A stretch of 64,000 nucleotides of DNA from Papio anubis (Eukaryota; Chordata; Mammalia; Primates; Cercopithecidae): assembly GCF_008728515.1 (NCBI RefSeq), contig NC_044980.1, positions 62,245,590 to 62,309,589 on the forward strand, read 5' to 3'. A program made the position numbers and the translations under genes. Under the pieces are notes generated by a model. It saw only the letters and a program-made list of their open reading frames with translations, did no database searches and had not been told where the DNA came from. Shown here one piece after another: positions 21,400 through 34,286 of this stretch; the stretch's first letter is position 1; the number at the start of each line of letters is the position of its first letter.

Positions 21400-23950
21400 G
21401 AAAGCCACGTTTTACCATACCACAGAAGTTTTCATGAGCTTGCTCACTCTTTGCCAACCCAGTTCATCCCCAAAGAGAACCATTTGTTGAGGGCAGCGGC
21501 TCCCTAAGCTCACAGATCCCAGGCTTACCATAGGCACACAGGATTCTGTAGTCAGCACAGCAAAAGATTCCCTGCAGGCAGCACCAGCTGGTGGCACTGT
21601 CATATTGCCATGAACAGTCTCCTCTGATTGGTGATCCCAGAAAGGCAGGAGGAGGAAGAGCCATCACTGGGAAACAAGTTTTCTACCACAGCAGGGCAGC
21701 AGCTATGTCCACCTATACCAACCATTCTTGGCCAAGGCAGTGCCTGGACATATGTGTTCCTACACTTTCCTTCCATCTTCCAGGGGATATTTACTTAACT
21801 GTCTCATTTCCTACAACAAATCTTAAACTTTCCCTATAGTAGAAAAAGAGGAAACAGTTTTCACTAGTTCTGGCACAAGCTTTGCCTCTGGTGGCATCAG
21901 TTCTCTCCAGCTGCTTTGCTGGTCCCACTGTCAGAGGTGGCATGCCAGCTCTGCATTATTCACACCTGGGTCAGGCAGCTTGGCCTTGAACCTGACTAGC
22001 TGATGGGGCAACCTGGGAGTGGAACTGGATGCCATGATCTGCAGCTCCTGAGTGTGATTTGAGATGCCAAGCATGTGTGCACAATGTCTGTAATGAGTCA
22101 TCTTTTTGTATTGTGCTGGTTGGGTCTTGTCTTGCCAAGCACCACTTAGAGCCTTTGTTGGCGGGGCCTATTGCCTTCACTTACACCACATGATGTGCTT
22201 AAGGATCACTTATCCAAGCAACATGGCCTCTCTTCACTGAGGCAACCGAACTTCTTACATTTCAATACCTCTCCGACTGGTGAAAAACAAGCCCTTCTGC
22301 AGGGCCAGTGTCTTTAGAGCTCAGAGCCACACTGCTCTGCAGCTCTGCAGGCTTTGCTGAGTCCTTTGAGGGGATCAATAGGAGCCGGGGGCATGGTTCC
22401 TGGCCCTGGCACAGACCCTTCCCGTAATGTGATAATCCCAGCAGGCCGGCCCTGAGGAGGAGGCGGCCAGCATGCTGTCCTCAGAAATCAACTTCTGACC
22501 TCCTGGCTTTCTTCCCCTTTCCCCAAAACTGTTTTATTTAAAATGCTAGCTTCTCTGTCATAAATTATTCTTTAGTTAAGGGGTTTGGCTCTAGTGTAAG
22601 TTACTGTGGTTTGAAAAGAAAAAGGAAAAAAAATATATATATCTTAGTTTAGCCAAGACCCAAACCCTAACCAAGAAAAAGTGGAAACAGGCTGGGAAAG
22701 GTGAAGTAACAGGCAGGGAGTGGGTTTTTATTCACATGCTGTTTTAAACTGTGCAGCTCATTACTTGTTGATAATATGCATTTTAGAAGTGTCTTTCTGT
22801 ACCCGAACTTCTCCAGGGAGTGGGCTAAGAAGAATATGCGTTTTGATGGTAGCATTGGATTCTTTGGGTTATCACCCTGCTTAGAGCTGCTTCTCTAACA
22901 TGCCCCTGAAAGTTCCGAAACAGGCCAGGGACCAGAACTTCTCAGACAGAAGTTTTCCTGAGGTCCACAGAGATCATGGCCATGAGTAGAACAAGAGCAA
23001 GTGGCAGGGATCCAACAGTGTGTGACCAGGAGAGCATGTCAGTGGCATCTCCACTTGATTTTGCAGAGAAAGCTTTTGTTTGTGATTTAGCTCGCACTTT
23101 CCCATGCCATTATTGGTTGTTTAGCAGGAAAACAAAAATTAACCCAATGTCCAATCCAATTTAATGTTTAACTCTTAATTCCAGTCATTTAAAAACACTC
23201 TTCACATAGTATAAAGTCTCTTTTGAATAAAAATACTCAGTCTTTCCAAAGTCTCCTCCTCCCTCATTTCTCTCTTTTCAATGGCCTCTGGTTGTGTGAG
23301 GCCTTGGGAGGAAATAGGCTCCTAGCTTCTGGCTTACCCTTATGCATAGTGACTGGTAGTAGCAGCAGGTCTCCTAGGCACTGTGCCTTGACCCCCGGGT
23401 GGTCCTGGCCTCACTGGCCCCATATTCTGCAGCAAAGAAGAGTGTGGCCTCTTCTTTTGGCTTGGAATGTTTCGTGGAGCGTCCACCACCTTCTTGCTGC
23501 TTTGGCCTCCCCATCATGCTCCCTAGCTGAGGAGCTTCACCCTCTGGCCTCAGTACCCCCTGCCTTTACAAGGGCACTTTGCCTGTCCCTGGTAGGGTCC
23601 CCAGCCGGCCCATTCTCCCAACTCAGCATGCAGGCTATGGGGGTCGAGATCAGCTCAAGAGCCAAGCCCAGGGCCTCTCTTGACCTGACTGGGATGCCTT
23701 ATCTGGCGTAAGGGTACCTGGCAGCCTGAGAGGTAGCACCTACTCAGAGAACATGGTGGATAGCCAGGCAAGAGCCACCTGACTTCTCTGTTCCCTCTCA
23801 TGCCTCCCACCCTTGGGAACAAAACCCAGGGAGGGGCAGCCAGAAGACACATGTCTGATGCTGTTCCTTCCTGACTAGGTGTCCCCTTATTTTTCCCAGG
23901 GAAGAGATTAAGGAGTGAGATATCCTTGTATTTCTGTCTTCCTCTTTGCT
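21400..23950. other. GC-richer, repeat-free block with the longest open frame
   Basis: The most GC-rich stretch of the window, with no recognised transposable element. It holds the longest open frame of the window, 162 codons on the plus strand at 23223-23711, rich in Leu, Ser, Pro, Ala and Trp. It overlaps a 99-codon minus frame at its end. The first ATG has no strong context, and the protein has no recognised domain. High GC alone lengthens chance frames, so this may be a non-coding RNA locus or regulatory block rather than a gene. CpG is sparse, so it is not an obvious CpG island. Confidence 0.35.
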
Positions 23951-24232
23951 CCAATTAAGCCTTCAGCAAGGGTACTTGGGGTATCACTTCTATCACAGAA
24001 GACATCAATTAGCTGGGCTTCCTAGGGTGGCTCTCCACCTGCCAAAGGAATAGAACAAAGGAATTAAGCAAAGCCTCTCTTTCCACAAAGCCTGGTTTTA
24101 AAACCCCAAATCTCCCTAAGAAGTGAAATGCCAGCCTTACCATGGGGTGATATTTCTAATAACTTGACCTTTAGGATGAGAAATTGCAATAAAATATCCA
24201 TTAAAGGAGAAAGTAAAAATGATATTTGCCAA

Positions 24233-24337
24233 AGGCTGAGGCAAGAGAATCGCTTGAACCCGGGAGGCAGAGGTGGCAGTGAGCCAAGATTGTGCCACTG
24301 CACTCCAGCCTGGGCGACAGAGTGAGACTCTGTCTAA

Positions 24338-24376
<39 letters not shown>

Positions 24377-24380
24377 ATAG
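24233..24380 (+). mobile_element. 5'-truncated Alu (right monomer) with (AAAT)n tail
   Basis: Only the last part of an Alu is present, from 'aggctgaggcaagagaatcg' through 'gcctgggcgacagagtg'. It ends in about eleven TAAA units (24336-24380). No clear target duplication was found. Confidence 0.93.
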
Positions 24381-25299
24381 GATTTTCAATATTTAAACCT
24401 CATGAGGCCAGAACTGCCTCACTGCACAACTCCAGGAAGAAAGGATGGGCGCCCCTTGGAATTGTGGCATGTGTCACTATTATCTGTTCTTTTAAATGCA
24501 TGTGTCAATCTGGGGTAGAGCTGCAAGTCAAAGGAAAGGATGACAGAGGTAAAAATCTTTTTAGAATGAAGTGTTAGTCAAATGTTTAGCCATGATCTTT
24601 TCTTCTTAATACTATTTGCTCCTGTGATGGGGGAATAATCAGGAAAAAGGAAAGTTACATTCAAGTTAAGTGGTAAGAAGCTGCAGGTGAAACATACTGT
24701 AATTATCCTGTTCCTGACCTTCTGCATTGAGAATGTTTCTTTCTACATGGCACCAGTAACCACAGATGTCTAGTATTCTTCCCTCAACTGTGCCCATACT
24801 CCTAGGATACGATCCGGATGCTACTGTATTTCTATCCTTTGCCTGAACAGAAAGCCCTTCTGTGCCTTAAGCTTACTTTGGTAGTTTCCCATGAAAGTTT
24901 AAAAATGAATGTTAAAATAAATGACATGCTAAAGTGTACAGTTTCAAAGGGTGAATTATATCAATAACACTGTTATTTTTGAAGAGAAAAAAGACATGCA
25001 ATCATCCACACACAGTATTTTTTTTTTCTCATTAAAAAGGATGGGCATATTAAAAACAATGGGTTATATCACACGAATGTCTTTGAATGTTGATTTACTT
25101 ACTGAACCATAAACGGGAAATTTCTCTGCATTAATTCACATAATATAACACAGTCTTTTTAATGTTACCAAATACATGTTATGGACATAGAGACACACAC
25201 ATATTCAAGAATTCCTCTTTTGATAAACACTTTATCTCTGTTTTTTTTAAACTAAAGTATTTAAACACTTAGTAAATACATACATTATGTGCAATTATT
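24381..25299. other. Single-copy DNA, nothing recognised
   Basis: No repeat family, RNA gene or exon recognised; AT-rich. Confidence 0.4.
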
Positions 25300-26140
25300 A
25301 CCATGGAATAAATTCATAGCAGTGGAATTGTGTGGCTTATGGTATATGTATTTACAATTTAATAGATATTGACAGGTTACTCTTCAAAAAAGACGAATAA
25401 TTCATAATTCCACAAGCAACACAGTAAATTTTTTTGTATCCCTGATAAAAATAGATGTTATAAATTCTTTATTTTTTACATTCTAATGGATTTAAATTAT
25501 CTCATTTTTGCTTCAACAGAATTGAATGCTTTTTGATGTTCTGCTTGCAATTTACTATTTATATCGATTATTCCAACATCTGTTGGGTTATTTTCCTTTC
25601 TGTTATTAATTTATAAAAATGTATAAAAGCTATTCATATAAAAATATATTAATCATTTTTTTCTGTCATATGTGTTACAAAATTTTTCTCTATGTGATCT
25701 CTTTTTCAAACAAATCTTTTAATTTAAATATATCTGTACGTGTGTGTGTGTGTTCCCAGAATTGGTAAAATCGTCTCCCCTGCTTTTAAGATGGTACATA
25801 TAACATTTTTGAAATATTTCATTGTTTTATTTTTTACATATAAGTCTTCTATCCATCTGGAATTTATTTTTACCTTTGGTGTGAATTAAGAGTTCAACTT
25901 AATTTTCTTCCAGATGGATAACCAGTTGTTCGAGCTCCATTTATGAACTAAGCCACCTCTTCCCACTGTTTGAAATATCACCATAGTCATATATTAAACT
26001 TCAGTTTATTCCAGGATTTATTTCTCTTTACTCTCTTTATTGCACTAACTTAATTGTCTATTCTTATGTCAGGACTATAGTCTTTTGTTTGCAGTAGCTT
26101 TACAGAATGTTTTCTTTTCTGATAGGGCAGGTCCTTCCTT
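25300..26140 (-). mobile_element. Ancient L1M ORF2 fragment
   Basis: Reversed old L1, clearest at about 25835-26130: 'tctatccatctggaatttat', 'ccagatggataaccagttgt', 'ctatagtcttttgtttgcag'. A short TG run lies at 25740-25752. No frame is intact. Confidence 0.72.
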
Positions 26141-26639
26141 CAATAGTTTCAATGACCAGGGAGAAATGTATAAAAGATTACCCATCAAGTTGCTTACTTT
26201 AGTTCATGAGGGGCAGGAGGAGGAGCATTGGAGAAGTCATACAAGGTGAAGATGGAAAAGGAAAGGAAAAGGGAAGTGGAAGAAAACACTGCAAGGTAAA
26301 AGTTATTCATATATATATGGAAAATCTCATTCACCTCTTTTCCTTCTTCCCATTCCATAGAGGATGATGGTGTGAATGTTAGCATTGAAATACATTACCA
26401 CCATCATGATCATTTCCAAATGAGCATCTTTTTGTGACTACCCAACTGTTAAAATTGGTAAGGTCTACTTTCTAGTGGCTGATACCTCTGCCATTATAGC
26501 TGTGAGTTTGCTGAATTCAGAGAGGAATATAGTTGATAAAATCTGGCCCTCTGAGAGGAGAACCATCTTTTACTCCAAAATGATCAACTACACTAAATTA
26601 TTACTTTTCAAAAAAGAAAAGCAAATTTTTATTTTTTGA
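26141..26639. other. Single-copy DNA, nothing recognised
   Basis: No recognised repeat or gene. A 63-codon minus-strand frame (26194-26385) has no recognisable domain. Confidence 0.4.
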
Positions 26640-26800
26640 CAAAAATTGTTCATATTTATTATGTACAACATGATGTTTTGAAATATGTATACATTATAGA
26701 ATGGTTCAGTTGAGCTAGTTAATATACGCATTACTACACATTTTTGATCACAACACATTCCCAGAAGAATGATAATAATATTGTGCTAAAATCTGCTACA
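26640..26800 (-). mobile_element. L1MA/MB-like 3' UTR fragment
   Basis: Plus strand 'gatgttttgaaatatgtata' and the following 'gttgagctagttaatatacg' match the reversed 3' UTR of middle-aged L1 elements. Confidence 0.65.
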
Positions 26801-26954
26801 TATATTGTTTTAAAATTCAAAAGGCTCATTTGTTTTCTGCCTCAAAATGGATGATTAAATGTGCTTCTGATAAGTCTGTTTTGAATGGAACATTCAATAC
26901 TGTTTAATATTCATTTTTAAAGCCAAATAACATACAAAATGATCATTTTTTGTT

Positions 26955-28925
26955 CTCTTTTTATAGACTTAATTTTTATTTTAGATTCAGGGGTTACACA
27001 TGCAGGTTTGTTACTTGAATATTTTGTGTCATGCTGAGATATGGGGTATGACTGATTCCATCACTGAGCATAGTACCCAATTGCTAGTTTTTGAACTCTC
27101 TCTCTCCCTCTCCCATCTTGTGGTCCATGGTATCTATTGTTGCCATCTTTATACTTATGAATACCCATTGTTTAGCTCTGACTTATAGGTGTGGGCACGC
27201 AGTATTTTGTTTTATGTTCCTGCATTAATCCACTTAGGATAATGGCTTCCAGCTGCATCCATATTTCTGCAAAAAAAAAAAAAAAAAAAAAAAGCTCATT
27301 TTTTTTTATGGCTATGTATATTCCACAGTATGTATGTACTATATTTTCTTTATCCAATTCACCATTGATGGGCAGCAAGGTTGATTTCATGTCTTTGTTG
27401 CTATCATGAATAGTGCTGTAATGAACATATAAGTATATATGAATTTTTGGTGAAATTATTTATTTTTTTGGGGGGGTATATACAAAATAATGGGATTGTT
27501 GGGTCAAATGGTAGTTCTAAGTTCTTTAAGAAATCCCCAAATAGTTTTTCATAGTGGCTGAATTAATTCACATTCTCACTAACAGTGCATAAGTGTTCCC
27601 TTTTCTCCACAGCCTTGCCAGCATTTGTTAATTTTTTAGTAATAGCCATTCTGACTGGTGTGAGATAATATCTCATTGTGATTTTGATTTGCATTTCTCT
27701 GATGATTAGGGATGTTGAGCATTTTTTAATATGTTTGTTGACCACTTCTGTGTCTTCTTGTGAGAAGTGTCTGTTCATGTCTTTTGCCCATTTCTTAATG
27801 GGTTGTTTTGCTTGTTCAATTGTTTAAGTTCCTTATGGATTCTAGATATTAGACCTTTGTTTGCTCCATAGTTTGCAAATATTTTCTGCCATTCAGTAGG
27901 TTTTCAGTTTGCTCTGTTTGTAATTTCTTTTGCTGTGCAGAAGCTCTTTAGTTTAATTTGTTCTCATTTGTCAATTTTTGTTTTTGTTGCAATTGCTTTT
28001 GAGGACTTAGTCATAAATTCTTTCCCAAGACCCATGTTTAGAATGATGTTTCCTAGGTCTTCTTCTAGAATTCTTATAGTTTGAGGTCTTCCATTAAAAT
28101 CCTGAATCAATCTTCAGTTAGTTTTTGTGTATGGTGAAAGGTAGAGGTTCAGTTTCAATCCTCATATGGCTAGCCAGCTATCCCAGCACCATTTAATGAA
28201 TAGGGAGTCTGTTTCCCATTGCTTGTTTTTGTCAACTTTGTAGAAGATCAGATGACTACAGATATGTGACTTTATTTCTGGGCACTCTATTCTGTTCCAT
28301 TGGTCTGTTTCTGTTTTTGTACCAGTACCATGTCATTTTGGTAACTGTAGCATTATAGCACAGTTGGATGTTGAGTAAAGTGATGCCTCTGGATTTGTTG
28401 TTTTTGTTTAGGTTTGCATTGACTATTTGGGCTCTTTTTGGTTCCATATGAATTTTAGAATAGTTTTTTCTAGTTCTGTGAAAAATGACGTTGGTATCTT
28501 GATGGGAGTAGTGTTGAATCTGTAGATTGTTTTGGGCTGTATGACCATTTTAGTGATATTGATTCTTCCAATCCATGAGCATGGAATATTTTTCCATTTG
28601 TTTATATCATCTATGATTTCTTTCAGCAGTGGTTTCTAATGTTCCTTGTAGAGATCTTTGATCTACATGGTTAGATAAGGTTTTTTTGCAACTAACGTAA
28701 AAGGGATTGCATTATTAATTTGGCTCTCAGCTTAAATTTTATTGGTATATAGAAATGGTATACATTTTTGTATTATGATTTTGTATCCTCTAACTTTACT
28801 GATTTTTTTTTTTTGTCAGTTCTAGGAGACTTTTGGCAGTCTTTAGGGTTTTCCAGGTACAGAATCATATTGTCAGCAAAGATAGATAGTTTGACTTCTT
28901 CTTTTCCTATTTGGATACCTTTCTA
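26955..28925 (-). mobile_element. L1 (L1PB/L1MA-like), 5'-truncated in ORF2, ~2.0 kb
   Basis: Reversed L1 from its 3' end ('cacatgcaggtttgttactt') back through the 3' UTR, the ORF2 C-terminus ('aatgggattgttgggtcaaa', 'ctgactggtgtgagataata') and the ORF2 central region ('attctgttccattggtctg'), stopping near 'tcctatttggatacctttc'. The minus frames at 27563-27778 and 28256-28447 are ORF2 scraps. A 23-A run at 27271-27293 is an expansion within the element. Several frameshifts; not active. Confidence 0.93.
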
Positions 28926-31900
28926 CACTAAATTATTAACAGCAGAGCTGAATATCATTTTGGAAGTTAAATATCCTGATGGACCCAACTCACTATTGCA
29001 CATTTAGCTAAGTGCAGAAAGAGAAAATTGTTTCAGGAAATAAATCTTGAATTTCTCTCTTGAGTAAAAGGATCCTTTCTGCTTCAGGAGGTTTTATTTA
29101 CACCAGCAACCCCAAGGGTCTCTCCATCTACTCATTCTTTCTCACGTCTTCAGTTAGTATGCTACGTTAAGAGTACACATTTACATAATTGGCTATTCCT
29201 GATTGGAATAAATGTATTTTAACCCATTTTGGGAAGCATGCAGTAAAAACCCGCATTGTAGATTTTTGGAAGCCTAATTGTTTCTTTTTTTCTTTCAAAT
29301 TCTCTCTCTTTTTAAAAAAATTCCTGATGCTTCCTCAGTCTTTATGACTTTTTTTCTTGTTTAGTTAACGTGATTATATTCTCTATGAAACTATTATAGA
29401 CTTACCCTTTGTCTTATTGCCAAGGAGAATGTATAATTAAATCCTTGATTTAATGTATAGATTTTGTGTTCAAGGAATGGCATGGGAAAATTTAATGAAG
29501 TCATTTTAGTGAAGCAATTAGCAGTCATTTTGCATGTGAAGCTTAATTGGGGAAATTGGGGGTGACTGTAGAAATAAGATGATGTAGGAAACCTAAATGC
29601 TCACTTTCTCTTTTTCTTTTTGCATCACCTACTAGTGCATCACCTACATTGCTCTTACTAGAATGGTTTATGTATAATTCTCCTTGAGAAAAAGTAGGTA
29701 CCATAGACTATATGTTTTCATAACTATTTTTTGAGTGTTTAAGTTAGAATCACCAGAAAGATGTACTTGAGATGACATTCTAGATTGTTAATGTGAAAAA
29801 TACATGTCAAGAGTCATACATAAGATGAAGGTTTCAAATGATAGGTGTTTAGTTTCTATGTAGAGCTTTTGCTGCCCTCTAAAACTACATCAAAAGATAT
29901 ATTTCAAGCCCCCTTGGCTAGCTCTTCTGAGGAGATTTTACACAAAAGCCTCTTAATTGGCTGTCAGTGAGTAACACCTAGTTCTTTTCCTGTCCATCAG
30001 ATGTGGGAGAAACAAAGAGAGACATAAACTCAACAATATAATATTGTTGGAAATTATCTTATAGACACAAGCTTTGATTCCACATCTGCAGACTTGTGAC
30101 TAAAAGGAAAGGAGCCCCCTCCCCTTCCTTTCACCATTACTCTAAAGCTGGTCTCAATTCAAGATAAAAAGAAAGTTCTAAACTTTAAGATTATTTTCAT
30201 ATCAAAGAGAGATAATGAAAACGGCATTTTCATCAAAATTATAAGCTTATGTTTTCTTTTTAAATTAAACGTGTTTAAAAAGCCAATCTCCAAATTTTAG
30301 CACAGATGCTCATAAAGGATAGAGGCAATGGTTATTTAGCCAAGGGGGTTAATAATTAAGTGTTTTATGAAGCTGGCTTTATTTGCATTTTAATTCAAAA
30401 AGAATATTATAAATTAAAAGGAAAAAGCATGTTTCTAAAATAGTGTCAAAAATCAAATATCAAAATAAAGATCAATCCTTTTAATTTGGTTCAAAAATTT
30501 TTGAGATGAGTAAGATATAGTAAGAGGACTGTGTGATAGGAACATACTTCTGAAATCCTTATCCAATTTTGTTTCTTTAAATATTTTCTATTTTCTCTCC
30601 TAACTAGGAGACATAATTTTGAGAGATAGCTGGAACTCATTGCATCCTAGATTTTTTTTCGGTTTAAAATTCCAAAGTCCCAAGTTGTAAGAAAAATAGA
30701 TGGCATGGATTTGGAAAGAATGGAATTTTCTTTGGAAGACAGAAAACATATTTTTGGGCTAAGAAGGAGAAAGATTCTGCAACCTGGACAGAGGGACCCT
30801 GAATACTGCTTCCTGGGCAGTGCTACATAGGTAATAGAACACCAGATGGATCTGGCAGGCACTAGAAGAGAGCTTGAAATCTGTTATGGCTACATTCCAG
30901 TAAGATCCTGGACCACTACTTCTGCACAGAAGCAGAAGAATGGTTCCCATGCTCTGGAGTAGAGCTTTAGAAGTAGTGAAGACACAGTTCTAAAAAGCTA
31001 AGCAGACAGCAAAGAGGGCTGTCTTCAGGGATCCAACTGAGTGCCCAAAAGGGTAATGAATGGTTCAGTGAATGTTTGTGTAGTATTAAGGTTTGAAGAA
31101 TCAGACGAATGCCACGTGCTACACCAAGTCTTCATACTCGTACTAAAGATGAGAGGGAGAGGACCGATGGAAATGAAACTTCTGTCATCTGACACAGTGG
31201 GAGTTCAAAATGGAAATTTAGTTGAATTATAGACAAGAAAGTTATAATGTCTCACTTACCCGAGAGTGTGAATTGAGATTTATGCCCGCGATATTTGAAA
31301 ATGATGGGGGAAGATGGGGATGAGTACCATGATATCTGCTGACTTCTATCACTTTATCACCGTTAGTTGAAGTCAAAAAAGAAGAGTTCCTTTCTCTAAC
31401 AAGAACATAACTCTCTTTGATGGCTGTTTTAAAGGATGGTCTACATCAGTATAATGGCAAGAATTTTTAAAAGTTCCTTAAGGTTCTTTGTCTCCATGTT
31501 CTGCTGTGAGATACCTTGCTGCCAGAAGCCTGCTGTCAGCAAGGCATCAACATTTTTTCTTCTCTTTCACTTTCTTCATTCAGTTTGCTTATTTATTAAG
31601 GCTGTCTTCTGTTTTATCACCCAGAAACTAAGTAATATTTTAAAATATATCTTCACTTTGATATAGACTATATAATACCTTGAAATTAGTTTACCTGCTT
31701 CTCCAAGTTTCCATTTTTAATCTTTAATATGTATTATTTGCATCACCTTAAAGCTTTATTGACATTTAATTTTTCCCTTTACTTTTTTCTCTTTTAAATT
31801 CATCTTTACTTTACTTGTTATCATTCACTTCTGTTGTATTTTTTTTTCTTTTTTGTAGCTTTGTTTTGAATATATTGTTAATTTTTATTTTTTATCTGAA

Positions 31901-32743
31901 TTTTAACTTTAGTTCCTATATTATTTTTTTCTCTAAAATGTTTTATCCTGGTAGTTATGTGTACCTTTTCATGGTCTTAAGATTCAATTTCTTTATTCTT
32001 TGACATTTATCCTATTATTTTATTTTATATTGTCTTCCTTTCTCTTAAAGTATGACTTATTTTCTAAATAGTAATATAAGAAGCAGAGTTCAGAGCATGA
32101 AAGCAGTGAAGAACACTGAAAAAAGATTGGAAGGTTGAAGTTGAATGAGGTGATATTATTATCTGATCAAGTAGATGTTTGCTGATATTAACATAGCATT
32201 TTTGCAGGTCAAAATTATTGTGGTCTTATGATTTAGGGTTTTGGAAATAAACAGTTGTCTGTTTGTTCATGAACTGGAGCAGACCCTCAAATTTATTTTT
32301 GAGGAAAATCTCTTGGACTTTTGACTCACTCTTATTCTACAACAGGATGCACTATATACTTAATGAGCTTTCCAACTCTCCAAAAAGAATAGCAATGCTA
32401 CTTGAAAATGAAAATATTTAGTTCCTTCTTACAAAAAAATCCTATTTGATGAGCAATTTGAAAATGTATGCCAACATTTGAAATATGCACAGAACAATTC
32501 CACATTGAAGAATGGAGATGAAATTCTATGGAAATATTCACAAAATACTTATGTTATTTAGCAGGGCATTTCATTTTCTTCTTTGGGTATATATGATGTG
32601 TATGTTAAAAAAGTGTAAGTTGATTCTCTGGTTCCAGCAACATAAAGATTGAACTTCTGATGCCCCTTGCTCATTGCAAACAGAAAATTCAGAATAAAAT
32701 GCATACTTTTTAAAATTTTCAAAGTATCTTTGGGAAAGCATCT
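28926..32743. other. Repeat-poor single-copy DNA
   Basis: About 3.8 kb with no recognised Alu, LTR or confident L1. The part at 31680-32060 is very T-rich and might be decayed reversed L1. Frames up to 76 codons are unrecognised. A near-exact tandem pair of 'tgcatcacctac' lies at 29621-29646. The part at about 30640-31030 is more balanced in base composition. Confidence 0.4.
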
Positions 32744-33669
32744 CTAGGAGCCAACAACATAAAAAAGGCAAGTCCATGAGGTGATGACATGGTGGTCTTC
32801 CTAGGATTTCAGTCTAAGATATAAGACCAAATATTTGGGGATAACAATTGAAAAACACACGTAGAGAGAAAAGTTGTGTTCTTGGAACCTATTTCTACAG
32901 AGGTCACTGGGTAGATTAAGTTAAAAGAGAGAGAACTTAATGCAGATTTAGAAATAATTTCTAGGGAAGGGATAGTATAAAGCCTTACAATTACAAGTGT
33001 TCATTGTCATTATAGATAAGCCTTTTAAAGGTCACTTTAAAAAGTTAGAAAAGGATTTTGGGAAAATGTTGAAGTGGTATAATTTTTGAGTCTTCCAGAA
33101 TTCCTCTATAAATAATACTGCATTAAATTATTTTCTCACACTTTCCCTTTTAAAAGTGATTCTACTCAGTTACCTCTATAGAAATAGGTTCCAAGGATAC
33201 AACTCCTCTCTCTACATGTGATTTTTATTTTTATTTATTTAGTTTTTTGAGATGGAGTTGCGCTCTGTTGCCCAGGCTGGAGTGCAGTGGTGTGATCTTG
33301 CTCACTGCAACCTCCGTCTCCTGGGTTCAAGCGATTCTCCGGCCTCAGTCTCCTGATTAGCTGGAATTACTGACACCCACCACCACACCTGGCTAATTTT
33401 TCTATTTTTAGTAGTGACAGGGTTTGGCCATGTTGGCCAGGCTGGTCTCGAACTTCTAACCTCAGGTGATTTGCCCACTTTGCCCCCTCAAAGTGCTGGG
33501 ATTACAGGTGTGAGCCACCAAGCCTATCGCCTACATGTGATTTTTAATTGTTATTCCTAAATATTTGGTCCCATATCTTTGACTAAAATCCTGGCAAGGC
33601 TACCATATCATCACTTCATAGCCTTACCATTCTGACTTTAATTTTTTTTTCTGTGTTATTGGCTCCTAA
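32744..33669. repeat. Large imperfect palindrome, arms ~230 bp, right arm split by an Alu
   Basis: The left arm (about 32744-32970) is matched in reverse complement by the right arm, which occupies 33092-33227 and continues at 33547-33669 after an Alu. Matching landmarks are 'ttggaacctatttcta' (left 32883-32898), whose complement 'tagaaataggttccaa' lies at 33179-33194. Further out, 'gaccaaatattt' in the left arm pairs with 'aaatatttggtc' near 33560. By eye the central ~140 bases of the arms are about 84% identical, with mostly transition differences. The spacer is about 120 bases. No coding frame spans it. It could be a palindromic DNA-transposon fossil (MITE) or an old inverted duplication; I do not recognise the family. 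Confidence 0.85.
33228..33530 (-). mobile_element. Alu (AluS-like) inside the palindrome arm
   Basis: Reversed Alu with a T-rich (TTTA)n start and an end at 'gagccaccaagcctatcg'. It is flanked by a perfect 16-bp target duplication, 'ctacatgtgattttta', at 33212-33227 and 33531-33546. Removing the Alu and one duplicate restores the continuity of the palindrome arm. Confidence 0.96.
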
Positions 33670-33959
33670 ATTATTTTTTAAGCTGACCAGCAACTAGGAT
33701 TGTTACTTTGGGGGGAAAAGGACAATATCTACAGTAGTAAGAGACAAGGTATTACAAGACCCACAAATTAGAGGAGGTAAAGAAATTACGACATTGCAAA
33801 ATCTCAGTGGGCAGGCAGAAAGAAGAAACAAACAAGAGTATTCCAAAGTAGTCAACAGCAACTTACTGGAAAGTACTAAAGAACAGCAGCTGAAATTGGA
33901 AAAAGTTTTTACCCACACCGATTTGAAGATGAGTACAAGGGATATGGGAAGGTCTGAAA
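33670..33959. other. Unassigned; possibly decayed L1 5' region
   Basis: Purine-rich plus strand between the palindrome and the L1M body. A 133-codon minus-strand frame (33703-34104) runs across it into L1M sequence. It is the complement of purine-rich text and is not considered a gene. Confidence 0.3.
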
Positions 33960-34253
33960 AGGCCAGAGCAGCTCCATAAACTTTCAAAATGAAACACAAA
34001 CGTCTGAGAAACCAACAGGAACATAGTTCAAATTCAGCAGAGCAGTGAGCGTGGGAGCAGAAAGCAAAAGTTGAGGGAGGGGAACAAAGCCAGAAGATCG
34101 TCAAAAAGCTCGAAGATTGTCAAAAAGTCAGAGGCTATAGCTGTTAACACTTCATTAAAGCTGTAGGGCAGAGTTCCAGATTAGTGTTGCTAAAAGAAGT
34201 TGCATTCCACCCATTCAGGAAAAATAATTTGAATTTGATATGACGTTATTATA

Positions 34254-34254
34254 A

Positions 34255-34286
<32 letters not shown>
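34254..34286 (+). repeat. (GA)n microsatellite
   Basis: About 33 bases of GA repeats with one ACA interruption. Confidence 0.9.

Noticed and set aside
33703..34104. 133-codon minus-strand open frame rich in Cys, Leu and Ser
   Set aside because: It is the complement of a purine-rich tract running into L1M sequence, has no domain, and long frames are expected by chance opposite such composition.
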